Below the pieces are notes generated by a model that saw nothing but the letters and a program-made list of their open reading frames with translations, was not told where the DNA came from and made no database searches. This document shows, piece by piece, positions 16,251 through 24,853 of a stretch of 40,341 nucleotides of DNA. The stretch is taken from positions 1 through 40,341 of the forward strand of contig CAMPAR010000010.1 of the NCBI GenBank assembly GCA_946632055.1, in the 5' to 3' direction. Position 1 is the first letter of the stretch, and each line of letters begins with the position of its first letter. Source of the DNA: an uncultured Lachnospiraceae bacterium. Lineage in GTDB: Bacteria > Bacillota > Clostridia > Lachnospirales > Lachnospiraceae. The translations under genes and the position numbers were made by a program.

Positions 16251-17955
16251 AATCAGCGCAGGTATTTTGAAGTTCCTGAGGGACAACTGGATATTGATCG
16301 CTTTTTCATTCCTGAGAGTTTTGTTTGGAGTGGCTGCAGGGGTGTGGTTTCCGGCGACGGAAGGCTGTGATGATGTCCTGATGATGAATTATGCATCGTT
16401 AAGACATCATTTTCTTGAGCCTGACCTTTTCTCCCTGGCGAAATATATGGGTTTCCCGATTTTCCTGGATGTCGTTTATGTTTCGCATCTTCCCTACGCT
16501 TTTTTCACATCGCTTTTATGGGTTGCAGCGGCAGCGGCGGTTAAAAAAATGCTTTCGTATTTCGTATCCAACCGTCCGCTTCTCATTTTCCTTTTTATTT
16601 ACACGCTTTTTCTTCCTATCGGATATGAACAGGAAGCGGGCCTTCGGCTCTATCGGAACGCGCTGATAGCGCCCTGCACGCTGCTGGTTTTCGGAATGCT
16701 GCTGATCCTGATGGCGCGGCCGTTTAAAAAAGAAGCAGGCATAGCCGGTCATATTGCGGCAGCTGCATTCTTCGGCTTCATTTTTACTTTTACTTTTTAC
16801 ATCAAAGAGGATGGGATCTGGTATCTCGCGGTTCTTCTTTTTGCCGATGCCGTCGTACTCATAAACGCTGCAGTAAGTTTTCTGAAGCATAAAAAAGCCG
16901 ATCAGAAAACCCTGTATGCGGTATTGATTATGGTATCGATTCCCCTGCTCGTGTTTCTTCTGGGGACGGCGGGGTATAAAAAAGTAAATCACCACTTCTT
17001 CGGGGTTTCGGAAACCAATACGCGGACCGACGGAGAACTGGGAAGATTTGTACAGCATTTCTACAGTACGGATTCCGAGGAACGGACCGATGAGATCTGG
17101 GCGCCTGCAGATGCCATTGACCAGGTATTTGAGGCTTCTGAGACCCTGAAAAGCCGGCCGGAAATCTATGAGGCCTTATTGAAAAATCCATGGAGCGACG
17201 GAGATCTGAAAAAGAACGGAATCCGCGGTGATTGGATTTCATGGGCAATGCGTTACGCGGCGGACTGTGCCTGGAATCATGAATGGAACGAAAAAGAGAT
17301 ATCCGATTTCTTCTCTCAGGTAAATCGGGAAATTGACGCAGCTTTTGAAAAAGGAATTCTGAAAAAAGCGGATCGGATACAACTGCTGCCGTCCGGCGGC
17401 GGAAAAACATGGGAAGATATATGGCGGGTCGCTGGCTTTACCGGAGACGCTTTACTGGAATCGGTGGCCCTCATGGAGTACGGAGCGGGCGTACAGTATC
17501 GCACTTTTGATGAAATTTACATTCCGAATATCGAGGCTGCAGCCAAAATTTCCAGAACGCCCGCACTGCTGGACTATAATCGAAACGCGGGATGGAGAAG
17601 CGCGGCAAAAGCAGTCTCGAATGTGCTGTTTGTGATTTACAGGGCCCTTAACGTAGTATTGCTGGTTACAGCCATAGCTGCGTTAATCTGGAGTGTGGTT
17701 CATGCATTTACGAAGCGAGGGAAGAAGAACGGTTCAGACACCCCTGTCATTCACTGCTTCCTGATTCTGTTTTTCTTTGCGCTTGCGGCGGTATATGCTT
17801 TTTCTATCTGCTGGTTTTCTTCTTTCCTGTTTTCTGATGGGATCATCCGGGTGGTACAGATTTTCTATACGGCAGGAGTTCCGGCTATACTGACTTTTGC
17901 ATATGGATTTGGTTCGGTTCGTTTTTTGAGTCTGCTGAAACAGAGGAGAACGTGA
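16243..17955 (+). CDS. Large membrane protein, unknown, probable glycosylation partner
   Basis: A 570-residue protein that I cannot assign to a family. Hydrophobic helices fill residues ~12-245 (including the first, LIAFSFLRVLFGVAAGVWF, and paired helices around 90-165 and 185-245). A soluble domain of about 200 residues (~245-450) follows and contains many Trp and acidic residues, then three C-terminal helices (~458-570). A large hydrophilic domain between membrane bundles suits an outward-facing transferase. It overlaps the upstream GT2 gene by eight bases and the downstream 33-residue frame by one, so translation is coupled. GT-C enzyme is the best guess from context, not from motifs. Confidence 0.7.
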   Translation: MNKISAGILKFLRDNWILIAFSFLRVLFGVAAGVWFPATEGCDDVLMMNYASLRHHFLEPDLFSLAKYMGFPIFLDVVYVSHLPYAFFTSLLWVAAAAAVKKMLSYFVSNRPLLIFLFIYTLFLPIGYEQEAGLRLYRNALIAPCTLLVFGMLLILMARPFKKEAGIAGHIAAAAFFGFIFTFTFYIKEDGIWYLAVLLFADAVVLINAAVSFLKHKKADQKTLYAVLIMVSIPLLVFLLGTAGYKKVNHHFFGVSETNTRTDGELGRFVQHFYSTDSEERTDEIWAPADAIDQVFEASETLKSRPEIYEALLKNPWSDGDLKKNGIRGDWISWAMRYAADCAWNHEWNEKEISDFFSQVNREIDAAFEKGILKKADRIQLLPSGGGKTWEDIWRVAGFTGDALLESVALMEYGAGVQYRTFDEIYIPNIEAAAKISRTPALLDYNRNAGWRSAAKAVSNVLFVIYRALNVVLLVTAIAALIWSVVHAFTKRGKKNGSDTPVIHCFLILFFFALAAVYAFSICWFSSFLFSDGIIRVVQIFYTAGVPAILTFAYGFGSVRFLSLLKQRRT

Positions 17956-18056
17956 TGAAGAACGGCCCCGGACCGAAAGAGGGAGTGAATCGGTCCATTC
18001 TGGACTTTTTCGAAGGAAGAGGCGAAGCGCTGAAGAAAATATTGGAACATTATTGA
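17955..18056 (+). CDS. Small ORF, 33 aa, coupled to upstream membrane protein
   Basis: ATG 17955 shares one base with the TGA of the preceding gene (TGATG), with GAGGAGAA a few bases upstream. The product MKNGPGPKEGVNRSIL... is basic and ends in an amphipathic helix (ALKKILEHY). The frame closes 26 bases before the terminator at 18083. The tight coupling and a ribosome site argue that it is translated, but 33 codons is short and chance cannot be excluded. No family recognised. Confidence 0.45.
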   Translation: MKNGPGPKEGVNRSILDFFEGRGEALKKILEHY

Positions 18057-18082
18057 GCTCTTCAGTTCATATTTTGGCCTGA

Positions 18083-18113
18083 CGGCAGGAGAAAAAATTC
18101 TCCTGCCGTTTTT
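18083..18113 (+). terminator. Intrinsic terminator of the glycosylation block
   Basis: CGGCAGGAG / CTCCTGCCG (18083-18108, A-rich loop) is followed directly by TTTTT. It isolates the block from the dcw cluster promoter downstream. Confidence 0.9.
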
Positions 18114-18190
18114 CTGTGCGCTATTTTTTGAATTCTTCCCCCACTTCCCGCCACATCGTCATTTTTCCATAAAAAATAACAAAAAAACAC

Positions 18191-18219
18191 TTGCATTTAC
18201 GTCCGGTTTCCGTTATGAT
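18191..18219 (+). promoter_or_regulatory. dcw-cluster promoter upstream of mraZ
   Basis: TTGCAT (18191-18196), a 17-base spacer and TATGAT (18214-18219). Transcription would start near 18226, just before the MraZ-type repeats. Confidence 0.8.
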
Positions 18220-18231
18220 ATAAGCACCCGA

Positions 18232-18266
18232 TGGGGAAAAGTGGGGGAAAGTGTCTGAAAGTGGCA
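18232..18266 (+). promoter_or_regulatory. Candidate MraZ operator, four 10-base-spaced repeats
   Basis: TGGGG (18232), TGGGG (18242), TGTCT (18252) and TGGCA (18262) are each separated by five A/G-rich bases. Known MraZ sites are TGGGN boxes repeated every 10 bases in the mraZ leader. Two boxes are perfect and two are degenerate. Confidence 0.8.
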
Positions 18267-18299
18267 CATCCGCCGGAAAGGATCGTGAGGAGGAAGGAC

Positions 18300-18728
18300 A
18301 TGCTGCTCGGTACCTACAGTCATTCGCTCGACGCGAAGGGACGACTGATCGTCCCCGCCAAACTGCGCGAATCTTTAGGCGACAGCTTTGTGATTACGAA
18401 GAGCCTGGACCACTGCCTCGCGATTTATCCGAATAGCGGGTGGGAGAACTTTATCGGGAAGATTGAGACGCTGCCCAAAATTTCCAGCGAACCCGCGAGA
18501 CGGCTGCGCCGGTTCTACTTCGGAAACAGCCAGACGATTGAAGTGGACAAGCAGGGACGGATCCTGATCCCCGGGAATCTGAGAGAGTATGCCGGTCTGA
18601 CGAGGGACTGCGTGCTGATCGGCGTGAATGATCACGTTGAAATCTGGGATCAGGAAGCCTGGAACGCTTATAACAACGATATCGACGTCAATGACATTGT
18701 TGACGATCTGTCGGATCTGCAGCTGTAA
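18300..18728 (+). CDS. mraZ: Transcriptional regulator MraZ
   Basis: A 142-residue AbrB-like double swapped-hairpin protein that binds repeats in its own leader and represses the dcw cluster. The start ATG 18300 (MLLGTYSHSLDAKGRLIVP) is chosen over an upstream open stretch because GAGGAGG lies seven bases before it and because this is the family N-terminus. The two DNA-binding motifs DAKGRLIVPAKLRE and DKQGRILIPGNLREYAG are both intact. Length is typical (about 143). First gene of the cluster and four bases upstream of rsmH. Confidence 0.97.
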   Translation: MLLGTYSHSLDAKGRLIVPAKLRESLGDSFVITKSLDHCLAIYPNSGWENFIGKIETLPKISSEPARRLRRFYFGNSQTIEVDKQGRILIPGNLREYAGLTRDCVLIGVNDHVEIWDQEAWNAYNNDIDVNDIVDDLSDLQL

Positions 18729-18731
18729 GAT

Positions 18732-19670
18732 ATGGAGTTCTCGCATAAATCCGTTCTCCTTCACGAGACGATTGATTATCTGAATATCCGGCCGGACGGC
18801 GTTTACCTCGACGGTACGCTCGGCGGCGGCGGACACTCCTCTGAGATTCTGAAGCGGCTCGGCGAAAAGGGCAGGCTGATCGGAATCGATCAGGACAGGG
18901 ACGCGATTGAGGCTGCGACGAAAAAGCTCGCCGTCTTCGGAGATCGAGTCACGATTGTCCGGGAGAATTACGAGCATTTCCGAAGCGTGCTGGACGCGGA
19001 GGGGATTGAAAAGGTCGACGGAATTCTGCTTGACCTCGGCGTTTCCTCCTACCAGTTCGACGATGCGGCCCGCGGCTTTTCCTACCGGGAGAACGCTCCG
19101 CTCGACATGCGGATGGACGACCGGACCGAGATGACGGCGGCGGATATCGTCAATCATTATACGGAGTCGGAACTGTACCGGGTGATCCGGGACTACGGGG
19201 AAGATCCTTTCGCGAAGAATATCGCCAAACACATTGTACGAGCTCGGGAACAGGAGCCTGTCGTCACCACTGACCAGCTGGTGGAATGCATCAAGCAGGC
19301 AATTCCCGCGAAGATAAGGGAAAAAGGCGGGCATCCCGCCAAGAGAACATTTCAGGCGCTCCGGATCGAGCTGAACCGTGAGCTTCAGATTCTTCAGGAT
19401 TCCCTGAGCGATATGGTCGATGCGCTCGCCCCCGGCGGACGCATCGCCGTCATCACCTTCCACTCGCTGGAAGACAGAATCGTCAAACAGACCTTCAGGA
19501 CGGCAGAAAACCCCTGCATCTGCCCGCCGGACTTTCCGGTCTGCGTCTGCGGAAGAAAAAGCAGGGGAACCGTTGTTACGAAGAAACCCGTGACAGCGTC
19601 TGAAGAAGAACTTCAGGATAATCCGCGCGCGCATTCGGCAAAGCTTCGGGTGTTTGAACGCGGAAAATAA
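18732..19670 (+). CDS. rsmH: 16S rRNA m4C1402 methyltransferase RsmH (MraW)
   Basis: A 312-residue SAM-dependent enzyme that N4-methylates C1402 of 16S rRNA in the ribosomal P site. Visible are the SAM-binding [10 protein letters not shown] near residue 27, [18 protein letters not shown], the FQALRIELN motif and [12 protein letters not shown], then a cysteine-rich insert ([12 protein letters not shown]). Length is normal. It begins four bases after mraZ without a clear ribosome site, which suggests translational coupling. Confidence 0.97.
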   Translation: MEFSHKSVLLHETIDYLNIRPDGVYLDGTLGGGGHSSEILKRLGEKGRLIGIDQDRDAIEAATKKLAVFGDRVTIVRENYEHFRSVLDAEGIEKVDGILLDLGVSSYQFDDAARGFSYRENAPLDMRMDDRTEMTAADIVNHYTESELYRVIRDYGEDPFAKNIAKHIVRAREQEPVVTTDQLVECIKQAIPAKIREKGGHPAKRTFQALRIELNRELQILQDSLSDMVDALAPGGRIAVITFHSLEDRIVKQTFRTAENPCICPPDFPVCVCGRKSRGTVVTKKPVTASEEELQDNPRAHSAKLRVFERGK

Positions 19671-19694
19671 TAAAGAGAGAAAAGAGCTAAGAGC

Positions 19695-20186
19695 ATGGCA
19701 GCGGCAGAAGTAAACCAGTACAGAAGAACAGCATATCAGACGGGAACGGCGGCGCCGAAGCTGCCCGCGGTCCCGGAGAAAGAGCTGCGAAAAGAGAAAA
19801 GAGAACAGGTACTTCAGGCACGCACTGCCATTGAAGCCCGGGTTCAGGAAAAACGCCGTGCGGCAAAAGAGTTTTCCGCCCTTCAGGTGCTGGCGGTCCT
19901 TGCGGCGGCGGCGGTTCTTGTGGCAGCGGCAGGCTTCTTCATCGTACAGCTTTCCACGCAGGAAAGCTCGAAGAACGCCATCGAAAGGCTGGAGCTTGAG
20001 ATTCAGACCGTCCATCACGAGAATGTGATCCTGCAGAACCTGAAGAACAGCAGCATCGATTATGAAAAGGTCTACACGGTCGCGACCGAAGAATACGGCA
20101 TGACCATTCCGATGAAGCAGCAGGTCGTCCATTACGATCAGCCTTCCGTCGAATTTGTGCATAAATACGGAGATATTCCGAGATGA
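19695..20186 (+). CDS. ftsL: FtsL-like divisome protein
   Basis: A 163-residue bitopic membrane protein. An about 60-residue charged cytoplasmic part is followed by one membrane helix (LQVLAVLAAAAVLVAAAGFF, about 65-85) and an extracytoplasmic coiled-coil leucine zipper (ERLELEIQTVHHENVILQNL). Together with its place between rsmH and the transpeptidase gene this identifies the FtsL position and topology, although FtsL sequences are poorly conserved. It would form the FtsL-FtsB(DivIC)-FtsQ complex at the septum. Its stop overlaps the pbp start (ATGA). Confidence 0.85.
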   Translation: MAAAEVNQYRRTAYQTGTAAPKLPAVPEKELRKEKREQVLQARTAIEARVQEKRRAAKEFSALQVLAVLAAAAVLVAAAGFFIVQLSTQESSKNAIERLELEIQTVHHENVILQNLKNSSIDYEKVYTVATEEYGMTIPMKQQVVHYDQPSVEFVHKYGDIPR

Positions 20187-22402
20187 GTTCGAAAAAGACG
20201 AACAGAAAAGTGAAGATCCATGCGGGCAAAAGACTGGCCATCCTCTTTCTGGTGATCGGTCTTTTGCTTATTTTTTGTATCGGGTGGGCGGTCCGCCTGA
20301 CGGTGAAAAACGGAAACGAATACGAGCACAAGGCGCTCGCGCAGGCGACCGGAACCTCCACGGCCATTCCGTCGCAGCCGGGCAACATCTACGGCGCGAA
20401 CGGCACGGTGCTGGCCTCGACCTACAAGGTCTATCGGCTGATTCTGGACCCGAAAGTCCTCTATGCGACCGAAAAGAACTATCCGGGCTCGCTTGACAAA
20501 ACGGTGGAGCTTGCCGCCAAGGCGTTCTCGCTTTCCGAGATCGAGCTTGAGCAGGCCTTCGGAGACGATCCGGAGACGACCACGACCTATGTGCGCTTCC
20601 GTACCCGCGTGACGCAGGAAGACGGCAGCGAGAAAATGGCCGATACGATTCTTTCCCAGAATCAGGTCGACTATTACAATGAGCTCGTTGCTGATTTCCA
20701 GAAGGAAAAGGCGGCGTGGAACGCGACTCATGAGGATGACCGGATCCGGGCGCGGATCGCGGGGGTCTGGTTTGAAGAAGAGTACCGCAGGGAATATCCG
20801 CTCGGCTCGCTGCTCTCCAAGGTCATCGGATACACGACGAGGGATACGGAAAACGGAATTCTGGGGCTGGAGGTTTCCTATGAGGATGAGCTTCACGGAA
20901 CCGACGGCAGAAGATATACCTACATCAATGACGAAGGCAATGTGGAAACCGAGGTGGTTCCCGCGGTTGACGGCGCGAGCATCGTCACGAGTCTCGATGC
21001 GAATGTGGCTGCGGTGTGCCGGGACGCCATCGATCACTTCATGGAGGAAACCGGCGCGGAGCGCGCGAATGTGCTGGTGATGGATCCGAATAACGGCGAG
21101 ATCCTCGCGATGGAAAGCAATACGCGTTTTGACCTGAATAACCCGACGGAATCGATCCTGTCCCTGTTTACGGAAGAGGAGCTTGCGGATCCGACTCAGA
21201 TTTTCCTTCTGAAGGAAGCTTTCAAGGGAAATATGGACAAGCTCGAGGCCATGAGCCACGAGGAGCAGATTCAGGCGCTGATCCAGCAGGTACAGATCAA
21301 CTACTGCATCAGCGGAGCTTATGAGCCTGGGTCGACGGCCAAGTCCCTGACGCTTGCGACCGGAATTGAGGAAGGCGTGATTAACCGGGACAGCACCTTT
21401 GAAGACTGGACGGGAGAAGTCGGTGTCGGACGGTACACGATCCACTGCCATATGGAGGACACCTGCGGTGTGCTGACGCCGATGGAGGCGCTGGGGCGTT
21501 CCTGCAACGTCTGTTATGTGAAAATCGGTCAGGCGATCGGCGCGAAGACCTTCAGCCGCTATCAGGAAATCTTCAACCTCGGGCAAAAAACGGGAATCGA
21601 CCTTCCGGGTGAAGCCGATACGAGCGGCCTGATTTATTATGAGGACGGCCTTGGCGATATTGAGATCTCCACCTGCTCCTTCGGTCAGGGCTTCAATGTG
21701 ACGATGATCCAGTTCGCGTCTGCATACGCCTCGCTCGTGAACGGCGGTTATTATTATCAGCCGCATATCGTGAAGGAGATTGTGGACAGCGAAGGCAATG
21801 TGCTGAAAAAGATCGATCCGGTGCTCGTGCGGCGGACGATTTCGAAAGATACGAGCGAGTATATGCAGGAATGCCTGCGATATGTCACGACCTACGGAAC
21901 GGCGACCTACGCGCCGACGGACGGCTATATCATGGGCGGAAAGACCGGCGCGGCGGAGAAGCTTCCGCGCGGCACCGGAAAGTATGTGGTTTCCTTTATC
22001 GGCGCGGTTCCGATCGACAATCCGAAGTTCCTCGTCTACGCGACGGTCGACGAACCGGACGTGGAAGATCAGTCGATGAGTAAACCGGCGCAGGAACTTG
22101 CACATGACGTTTTCGAGGGGCTGTATAATTATTTCGGCATTTATCCGGAGACGGACGAAAGCGCGTATGATTATGACTGGACCTCGGTGCGGGATTCTTC
22201 GGGCGAATCCGATTCCTGGTATGAGGAAAGTTTTATTGATGATCCGGACGGCAGTATCGTATGGCTGACGCTGATCGAGACGCCGGAAGTGCCGGAAGAG
22301 ACGGAAACCGCCGAAGAAGAGCCTGAATATATGCCGAATGACGGAGATGTGCCGTCTGAGGAAAGGGAAGAAAGCGGGACAGAAGAAAGTCCTCCGGATT
22401 AA
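20183..22402 (+). CDS. Penicillin-binding protein, FtsI/PBP2-type transpeptidase
   Basis: A 739-residue class B PBP. A membrane anchor lies at about residues 14-37; a dimerisation/pedestal domain follows (starts GNIYGANGTVLAS); the transpeptidase domain runs from about 280. The active-site triads are visible: SxxK as GSTAKSL near residue 384, SxN as SCN near 440, KTG as GGKTGAAE near 587. It cross-links septal peptidoglycan. The C-terminus is a 90-residue acidic tail rather than PASTA domains, unlike SpoVD or pneumococcal PBP2x. Its start overlaps the ftsL stop. Division PBP is favoured over the sporulation PBP SpoVD by the missing PASTA domain, but sequence alone does not settle it. Confidence 0.93.
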   Translation: MSSKKTNRKVKIHAGKRLAILFLVIGLLLIFCIGWAVRLTVKNGNEYEHKALAQATGTSTAIPSQPGNIYGANGTVLASTYKVYRLILDPKVLYATEKNYPGSLDKTVELAAKAFSLSEIELEQAFGDDPETTTTYVRFRTRVTQEDGSEKMADTILSQNQVDYYNELVADFQKEKAAWNATHEDDRIRARIAGVWFEEEYRREYPLGSLLSKVIGYTTRDTENGILGLEVSYEDELHGTDGRRYTYINDEGNVETEVVPAVDGASIVTSLDANVAAVCRDAIDHFMEETGAERANVLVMDPNNGEILAMESNTRFDLNNPTESILSLFTEEELADPTQIFLLKEAFKGNMDKLEAMSHEEQIQALIQQVQINYCISGAYEPGSTAKSLTLATGIEEGVINRDSTFEDWTGEVGVGRYTIHCHMEDTCGVLTPMEALGRSCNVCYVKIGQAIGAKTFSRYQEIFNLGQKTGIDLPGEADTSGLIYYEDGLGDIEISTCSFGQGFNVTMIQFASAYASLVNGGYYYQPHIVKEIVDSEGNVLKKIDPVLVRRTISKDTSEYMQECLRYVTTYGTATYAPTDGYIMGGKTGAAEKLPRGTGKYVVSFIGAVPIDNPKFLVYATVDEPDVEDQSMSKPAQELAHDVFEGLYNYFGIYPETDESAYDYDWTSVRDSSGESDSWYEESFIDDPDGSIVWLTLIETPEVPEETETAEEEPEYMPNDGDVPSEEREESGTEESPPD

Positions 22403-22405
22403 GGC

Positions 22406-22434
22406 TTGAATCCGGAAGAAAAACGGAGTATAAT
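22406..22434 (+). promoter_or_regulatory. Predicted internal promoter for mraY-murD-ftsQ
   Basis: TTGAAT (22406-22411), a 17-base spacer and TATAAT (22429-22434) lie in the 77-base gap between the PBP gene and mraY. They would allow mraY and downstream genes to be expressed apart from the mraZ promoter. Confidence 0.55.
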
Positions 22435-22479
22435 GCCGGGAAGGCTTTTAAGCCGTCTTAAGAAGAATGGGAGAGTAGG

Positions 22480-23439
22480 ATGAAAGTTGTATTTTTTGTC
22501 GGTATGGCGGCATCGTTTCTTTTGAGCGCGGTACTTTGCCCGATGCTGATACCGGTTCTCAGAAGATTGAAATTCGGTCAGCAGGTACGGGAAGAGGGAA
22601 ATCCGGAGCACCTGAAAAAACAGGGAACTCCGACGATGGGCGGAATCGCTTTTCTCGCCGCCGTCCTCGCGGCGGGCGGTGTTTCGGCGATCTGGTTTCC
22701 GGAGCTTCTGCCGACGCTGCTTCTGACGATCGGCTTCGGCGTGATCGGTTTTATTGACGATTATATCAAGGTGGTGCGGAAGCATTCCGAGGGCTTCAAG
22801 CCCTGGCAGAAGCTCCTGTGCCAGATCGTGATCACCGGCGCCTTTGCCGTATACTGCTACCTGAATCCTTCGATCGGCCCTTCCGTGATCCTTCCCTTTA
22901 CCGGGGGAAAGGAGTGGAATATGGGCTGGCTCTACATCCCCTTTGTCTTTGCCTGCGTGCTCGGTACGGATAACGGCACCAATTTCACGGACGGGTTGGA
23001 CGGCCTCTGCACGACGGTCACGATCGTCGTTTCCGTGTTCCTGTTCCTTGCGGGCATCCGCTGCGGACATGAGGGCATGACGATGCTGTCCGGAATCTTT
23101 ATGGGCGCTCTGATGGGCTTCCTCCTTGTAAATGCGTATCCTGCGAAAATGTTCATGGGCGATACGGGATCGCTTGCGATCGGCGGATTTGTGGCCGGGA
23201 CGGCGCTGACGCTGAAGATGGGATGGTTCATCATTCTGATCGGACTGGTTTACCTCATTGAAGTCCTTTCCGTGATTCTTCAGGTCGGTTATTTCAAGCT
23301 GACGCACGGAAAGAGAATCTTCAAGATGGCGCCGATTCACCATCATTTTGAGCTCTCCGGCTTCTCGGAGACGCAGATTGTGGCCATGTTCGCAATCGTA
23401 ACGGTGATTCTCGGATTTATCGCGTATCTTGCGATGTGA
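22480..23439 (+). CDS. mraY: Phospho-MurNAc-pentapeptide transferase MraY
   Basis: A 319-residue polytopic enzyme that transfers phospho-MurNAc-pentapeptide from UDP to undecaprenyl phosphate, forming lipid I. About ten membrane helices. The Asp-rich motif DDYIKV, the NFTDGLDGL motif, MGDTGSLAIGG and the PIHHHFE loop are all present. Length is family-typical (about 320). GGGAGAGTAGG precedes ATG 22480. Confidence 0.98.
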   Translation: MKVVFFVGMAASFLLSAVLCPMLIPVLRRLKFGQQVREEGNPEHLKKQGTPTMGGIAFLAAVLAAGGVSAIWFPELLPTLLLTIGFGVIGFIDDYIKVVRKHSEGFKPWQKLLCQIVITGAFAVYCYLNPSIGPSVILPFTGGKEWNMGWLYIPFVFACVLGTDNGTNFTDGLDGLCTTVTIVVSVFLFLAGIRCGHEGMTMLSGIFMGALMGFLLVNAYPAKMFMGDTGSLAIGGFVAGTALTLKMGWFIILIGLVYLIEVLSVILQVGYFKLTHGKRIFKMAPIHHHFELSGFSETQIVAMFAIVTVILGFIAYLAM

Positions 23440-23465
23440 TCTGCGGCAAAGGAAAGGATATCAAA

Positions 23466-24851
23466 ATGGAAAAAGCGGTTCTTGTGGCCGGACTCGGACG
23501 CTCCGGGATCCAGGCTGCGGATTTACTCCTGAAAACAGGAAACCGGGTGATTCTGTACGACAGCAACCCGGATAAGAATAAAGATGAGATACTGGCAGGA
23601 CTGGAGGCGTACCGGAAGGACGGAGCGCCTTCCGCAGATGAAGAAATCCCTGTGATTCTGGGAGAACTCACGGACGAAGTGACTCGTGCGGCCGATTTCT
23701 GCGTCATCAGCCCCGGCATCTCGCTGGAAGTGCCCTTTGCCGTGAAGCTGCAGAATGCCGGCGTGAAGATCATTTCGGAAATCGAGCTTGCCTGGCGTTA
23801 TGAAAAGGGAACGGTCATCGGGATTACCGGAACGAACGGCAAGACGACGACAACGACGCTCGTCGGGGATATCATGAAGGCTTACCTCGGGGAAGAGCGC
23901 GCCTTTACGACCGGAAATATCGGTCTTCCCTATGCCGAGGAGGTGCTGAAAACCGCGGCGGATTCCGTGACGACGATCGAGCTTTCGTCCTTCCAGCTGG
24001 AATCGATCGATACCTTCCGGCCGCATGTCTCGGCCATTCTGAATATCACCCCGGATCATCTGAACCGGCATCACACCATGGAGTGCTATGCCGCCGTGAA
24101 GGAGCGCATCATCGAGAATGCGGGTCCGGAGGATGTGATCGTCCTGAATGATGAGGACGAACGGCTGAGGCGCTTCGGCGAAAGCGGACTTGTCCCGAAG
24201 GTTGTCTGGTTTTCCGGCGTGTCCGAGCCGGAGGAGGGTTACTTCCTTTCGGACGGCGTCCTGTACCGGAAAAAGGACGGGCAGAAGAAGGCGCTTCTTC
24301 GGACGGATGAGGTGAACCTCGTCGGCCGCTGCAATTATGAAAATATCCTGGCCGCCATCGCGATTACGGAAGCGATGGGCGTACCGGAAGAGCTGATCCT
24401 GAAGGTCGTGCGCGGCTTCCACGCGGTGCCGCACCGGATCGAGTTTACGCGCGAATTCGAGGGCGTACGCTACTATAACGACTCGAAGGGAACAAACCCG
24501 GACGCGGCGATCCAGGGCATCCGCGCCATGGACCGGAAGACCGTCCTGATCGGCGGCGGATATGATAAAGGCTCCGAATACGACGACTGGATTCTGGAAT
24601 TCGGAGATACCATTAAGCTGCTCATCCTGCTCGGACAGACGGCTGAAAAAATCGCGGCCTGCGCCGAAAAGCACGGCTTCCGGAACATTGTATTTGTAAA
24701 CAGTATGGAGGAAGCGGTTCGGGTCGCAAGAGAAAACGCGGCCCCCGGAGAGGCGGTTCTCCTCTCGCCTGCCTGCGCAAGCTGGGGCATGTTCGACAAC
24801 TATGAGCAGCGGGGCGATATTTTTAAAGATCTGGTGAATCAACTGAAATAA
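23466..24851 (+). CDS. murD: UDP-MurNAc-L-alanine:D-glutamate ligase MurD
   Basis: A 461-residue Mur ligase that adds D-Glu to UDP-MurNAc-L-Ala in the cytoplasm, using ATP. Start ATG 23466 (MEKAVLVAGLGRSGIQAA) has AAAGGAAAGG upstream; an earlier in-frame start at 23436 overlaps mraY and is less likely. The N-terminal Rossmann fold carries GLGRSG, the ATP loop is GTNGKTTTT, and HRIEF, NDSKGTNPDAA and SPACASWGMF complete the family set. The gene follows mraY by 26 bases and precedes ftsQ by two. Confidence 0.97.
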   Translation: MEKAVLVAGLGRSGIQAADLLLKTGNRVILYDSNPDKNKDEILAGLEAYRKDGAPSADEEIPVILGELTDEVTRAADFCVISPGISLEVPFAVKLQNAGVKIISEIELAWRYEKGTVIGITGTNGKTTTTTLVGDIMKAYLGEERAFTTGNIGLPYAEEVLKTAADSVTTIELSSFQLESIDTFRPHVSAILNITPDHLNRHHTMECYAAVKERIIENAGPEDVIVLNDEDERLRRFGESGLVPKVVWFSGVSEPEEGYFLSDGVLYRKKDGQKKALLRTDEVNLVGRCNYENILAAIAITEAMGVPEELILKVVRGFHAVPHRIEFTREFEGVRYYNDSKGTNPDAAIQGIRAMDRKTVLIGGGYDKGSEYDDWILEFGDTIKLLILLGQTAEKIAACAEKHGFRNIVFVNSMEEAVRVARENAAPGEAVLLSPACASWGMFDNYEQRGDIFKDLVNQLK

Positions 24852-24853
24852 TT

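Noticed and set aside
18375..22105. Two long minus-strand frames (595 and 655 codons) across mraZ-rsmH-ftsL-pbp
   Set aside because: They span several certain plus-strand genes in antisense and resemble no known protein.
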